Shown one piece after another: positions 5,657-7,718 of a DNA stretch of 7,718 bases (position 1 is the first letter of the stretch; every line of letters begins with the position of its first letter). This DNA comes from Bacillota bacterium (GTDB lineage Bacteria > Bacillota > Clostridia > Lachnospirales > Lachnospiraceae), in the NCBI GenBank assembly GCA_023435645.1, contig JAEYRK010000002.1:1-7718 (forward strand). The letters are read 5' to 3'. The notes beneath the pieces are model-generated. The model did no database searches. It was given only the letters and a program-made list of their open reading frames with translations, and was not told where the DNA came from. A program made the position numbers and the translations under genes.

Positions 5657-7248
5657 GCTTCACCACCTCCTAAGGTTCCTTCCAGGATCGGAGTGTTCTT
5701 CCAGGGTGCCTTCACATAGCTCCAGGCCGGTGTATAAATCCCCATCGTGATATCTCTGGCAAAATTCACCGCTCCGCGAAAACAGGCATAGGGGCCGCTG
5801 TAATCGTAGGAATGGAGCTGCCTGGACAGCACTCCGCTTTTTTGTGCTACAAATTTATCCTTAATGCCGGAGAAGAAAATATCCGGTTTCAACAGCTTTA
5901 AGAATTCCTCCGTCTCATAATGATTTAGATCATCCACCATATAGGTCCCGTTTTCCATATCCTTCACCATGCCGCCGTAATACCCCACGAGCTTCTCCTC
6001 TTTCAGCTTATTCAAATCCTCCTCGGACAGGTACAGGTGATATTTATCATGATCAGGTTCTACGGTAATGGACTCAATGTTCTTACTGTCAGCATCCGGC
6101 TTTACGAAGGGAAGGACCTCCCTGCCTTCATATTCCTCCCGGTGGCCGAATTCATAGCCGGCGAGAATGGTATGAACACCCAAATCATTTAAAAGAAACT
6201 GGTAATGATGGGCTCTGGAGCCACCGACATAGATGGCCGCTGTCTTTCCCTTCAGCCTACTTCTATAATAGGCCATATCCTCTTCTATCAGCCCCAGCTC
6301 ATCTGCAATGACCTCCTCCGTCCTCTGTGTCAGCTCCGGGTCATTGAAAAAACCAGCAATATCCCGAAGGCTTTGGATGGTTCCCTCCACCCCGATAAAA
6401 TTAATTTTCATCCAGGGGATGCCATATTTTGTCTCGATCAGCTCGGCAATGTAATTTATGGATCGGTGGCATTGTACCAGACTAAGATTGGCCTGATGGG
6501 CGTTCTTAAGATCCTCAATACTGCAGCCTCCGGTGAAGGTGGAGACCACCTCGTAGCCTATTCTCTTCAGCAGCCTCTCGGTCTCCCAGCCATCACCGCC
6601 GATATTGTATTCTCCCAGCAGGTTCACAGAGAATTTATTCTTAATCTCCCGGTCACCTTCCCCAATTACATATCTAACCAGCTGGTTATTCGCGATATGG
6701 TGCCCTGCGGATTGACTGACCCCCTTATAGCCCTCACAGCTGAAGGCGATGCACTTAATCCCATACTCCTTCTCCGCCCATTTTGCCACCGCATGGATAT
6801 CATCCCCGATCAGACCGACCGGACAGGTGGAGCAGATAAAGATCGTTGATGGATGAAATAGCTCCACTGCTTCCACTATGGCTTTCTTCAGCTTCTTCTC
6901 TCCTCCGAACACAATATCCGGCTCCTGCAGATCGGTAGAGAAGCAGTACTGAAGGAAATTATCCTCTCCCTCCTCACTTCTGGCCTTATGCCTTCTGGTT
7001 CCCCAGGAATAATAGGCACAGCCGATCGGGCCGTGGGTAATGAGGAAGGCATCCTTAATCGGTCCCAACACCACACCCTTGCAACCGGCATAACAGCAGC
7101 CTCTCTGGCTAATAATTCCCGGTATGGTCCGGATATTCGCAGCGATTTCATTCTGATTCTCATTCATTCCGACCTTAACCATATGCTCCTTTCGGTTCTT
7201 ATAGACCTTGGAGCTATATTGATCCAGTACTCTGTTCATAGCTTCCAT
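5650..7248 (-). CDS. nifD: NifD, MoFe protein alpha subunit (clostridial type with insertion)
   Basis: This 532-residue alpha subunit of dinitrogenase holds FeMo-cofactor, the site of N2 reduction. The P-cluster cysteines are C51 (SQRGCCYAG), C77 (HGPIGCAYYSWGTRR) and C142 (STCPVGLIGDD). The cofactor ligands are C260 (LVQCHRSINYI) and H479 (QLHSYDYSGPY), matching Azotobacter Cys275 and His442. Active-site residues V59, R85, Q179, H183 (GVSQSAGHH) and R345 (GGSRAHH) match Val70, Arg96, Gln191, His195 and Arg359. About 52 residues at 376-427 are extra relative to the Azotobacter protein and match the insertion of the C. pasteurianum subunit. The start is the ATG at 7248, with AGGAGG 8 bases upstream. 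A TTG at 7269 would add seven residues and overlap the nifI2 stop (TTGA), with GGAGG at 4 bases; I think it less likely. The gene starts 17 bases after nifI2. All ligands needed for activity are intact. Confidence 0.97.
   Translation of the reverse strand: MEAMNRVLDQYSSKVYKNRKEHMVKVGMNENQNEIAANIRTIPGIISQRGCCYAGCKGVVLGPIKDAFLITHGPIGCAYYSWGTRRHKARSEEGEDNFLQYCFSTDLQEPDIVFGGEKKLKKAIVEAVELFHPSTIFICSTCPVGLIGDDIHAVAKWAEKEYGIKCIAFSCEGYKGVSQSAGHHIANNQLVRYVIGEGDREIKNKFSVNLLGEYNIGGDGWETERLLKRIGYEVVSTFTGGCSIEDLKNAHQANLSLVQCHRSINYIAELIETKYGIPWMKINFIGVEGTIQSLRDIAGFFNDPELTQRTEEVIADELGLIEEDMAYYRSRLKGKTAAIYVGGSRAHHYQFLLNDLGVHTILAGYEFGHREEYEGREVLPFVKPDADSKNIESITVEPDHDKYHLYLSEEDLNKLKEEKLVGYYGGMVKDMENGTYMVDDLNHYETEEFLKLLKPDIFFSGIKDKFVAQKSGVLSRQLHSYDYSGPYACFRGAVNFARDITMGIYTPAWSYVKAPWKNTPILEGTLGGGEAC
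5666..5671 (-). promoter_or_regulatory. Ribosome binding site of nifK inside the nifD 3' end
   Basis: AGGAGG on the minus strand lies 9 bases before the nifK ATG at 5656. It sits within the codons for the glycine-rich C-terminus of NifD (LGGGEAC), so those codons also serve as the initiation signal for nifK. Confidence 0.8.
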
Positions 7249-7256
7249 ATTCCTCA

Positions 7257-7262
7257 CCTCCT
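7257..7262 (-). promoter_or_regulatory. Ribosome binding site of nifD
   Basis: AGGAGG on the minus strand, 8 bases before the ATG at 7248 and beginning 3 bases after the nifI2 TGA. It is the reason for choosing 7248 over the upstream TTG. The closeness of the nifI2 stop suggests the ribosome could reinitiate from nifI2 to nifD. Confidence 0.8.
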
Positions 7263-7265
7263 TTT

Positions 7266-7649
7266 TCAATATGCCTCCGTTGTCAATTCCCCGTTACGTA
7301 CCTGGTAATTTTCCTGGATGGGAAGAACGAAGATCTTACCGTCCCCCGGATTACCGGTAGAATTCACATCCATGAGGGTGTTGACTGTCCGGTCCACATC
7401 CTCATCATTTACGATCATCGTAAATACCCGCTTGGATATCAGACGACTTGACTCTGACAGGTATTCCCCCTGAGGGGACACCGGTATCTCACCGGAATCC
7501 ACGATGGTACGAAGTAAGGTCATATCAATCAGCTTCTTTCCCCTCCCCAGTACCTTTCTGCAGGTAAAGGCCGGAATTCCTGCCTCTGCTAAGGCTTCCT
7601 TGGTTACATTGACCTTATTTTGTCTTACAATAGCCATAACCTCTTTCAT
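7266..7649 (-). CDS. nifI2: NifI2, PII-like regulator of nitrogenase activity
   Basis: This is a 127-residue member of the PII (GlnB) superfamily. It opens with MKEVMAIVRQNKV, the first beta strand, followed by TKEALAEAGIPAFTCRKVLGRGKK (helix, then a strand entering the T-loop). A variable T-loop follows (about residues 40-66), then SKRVFTMIVNDEDVDRTVNTLM (about 72-93), and a final part with STGNPGDGKIFVLPI, the PII-type nucleotide-binding segment. Family knowledge from methanogens: NifI1 and NifI2 form a complex that binds NifDK and blocks it when 2-oxoglutarate is low and ADP is high, giving rapid ammonia switch-off. Its position directly before nifD, where anaerobes carry it, and its T-loop unlike GlnB/GlnK support NifI2 over an ordinary PII. 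The ATG at 7649 has GGAGG 6 bases upstream. The partner nifI1 and nifH should lie to the right of the window. Being NifI2 and not NifI1 rests on position and on the TCRKVLGRGKK signature. Confidence 0.92.
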   Translation of the reverse strand: MKEVMAIVRQNKVNVTKEALAEAGIPAFTCRKVLGRGKKLIDMTLLRTIVDSGEIPVSPQGEYLSESSRLISKRVFTMIVNDEDVDRTVNTLMDVNSTGNPGDGKIFVLPIQENYQVRNGELTTEAY

Positions 7650-7655
7650 ATGATA

Positions 7656-7660
7656 CCTCC
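7656..7660 (-). promoter_or_regulatory. Ribosome binding site of nifI2
   Basis: GGAGG on the minus strand, 6 bases before the ATG at 7649. It selects this start over the second in-frame ATG at codon 5. Confidence 0.75.
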
Positions 7661-7718
7661 GAACTGCCTATGTCTCAGGCCACTAACAGCTAACGTTCAT
7701 ACATTCACACAGATACAC
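7661..7718 (-). other. Spacer upstream of nifI2, no gene recognised
   Basis: All three minus-strand frames either stop early or show no resemblance to a NifI1 C-terminus. This is probably the spacer after nifI1, which lies outside the window. I see no convincing promoter: a TGGC followed by GGC has the wrong spacing for a sigma-54 site. Confidence 0.5.

Noticed and set aside
6205..6849. A 214-residue open frame on the plus strand
   Set aside because: It is antisense to nifD, whose conserved ligands account for the sequence; no family resemblance and no convincing ribosome site.
5650..7248. Vanadium or iron-only nitrogenase (vnfD/anfD)
   Set aside because: No delta-subunit gene lies between the alpha and beta genes, and the NifD and NifK sequences, insertion and neighbours match the molybdenum type.
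7650..7718. Sigma-54 promoter upstream of nifI2 (TGGC...GGC)
   Set aside because: The distance between the GG and GC elements is two bases too long and the flanking bases do not fit the consensus.

Overview
The window is a single minus-strand stretch of a molybdenum nitrogenase (nif) operon. It reads from right to left as nifI2, nifD, nifK, nifE and a nifN-nifB fusion that runs off the left edge. Gene order, the nifN-B fusion, the roughly 52-residue insertion in NifD, the short NifK N-terminus and strong AGGAGG ribosome sites all point to an anaerobic Firmicute of the Clostridium pasteurianum nif type. A clostridial or Lachnospiraceae-like host is my inference; nothing in the window fixes the genus.

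Layout: 7650-7718 is upstream sequence without a recognisable gene. 7266-7649 is nifI2, a PII-like regulator. 5650-7248 is nifD and 4292-5656 is nifK, overlapping by 7 bases. 4217-4291 is a short spacer with a 6-bp inverted repeat. 2855-4192 is nifE. 2715-2854 is a 140-bp spacer holding five tandem copies of a 17-bp unit and a hairpin beside the next ribosome site. 1-2714 is nifN-B, 904 complete codons with no stop inside the window. No stretch over 300 bases lacks a gene. No gene on the plus strand is supported.

How the genes work together: NifD and NifK form the MoFe protein, which carries the P-cluster and FeMo-cofactor. NifE and the NifN part form the paralogous scaffold on which the cofactor precursor matures. 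The NifB part is a radical-SAM enzyme that makes the 8Fe-9S-carbide precursor (NifB-co), and a NifX/NafY-like domain follows it. NifI2 normally acts with NifI1 to switch nitrogenase activity off post-translationally when 2-oxoglutarate is low. nifH and nifI1 are expected just beyond the right edge, and later nif genes such as nifV may lie beyond the left edge.

The operon itself is a known type. The least explained element is the tandem-repeat spacer between nifE and nifN-B.
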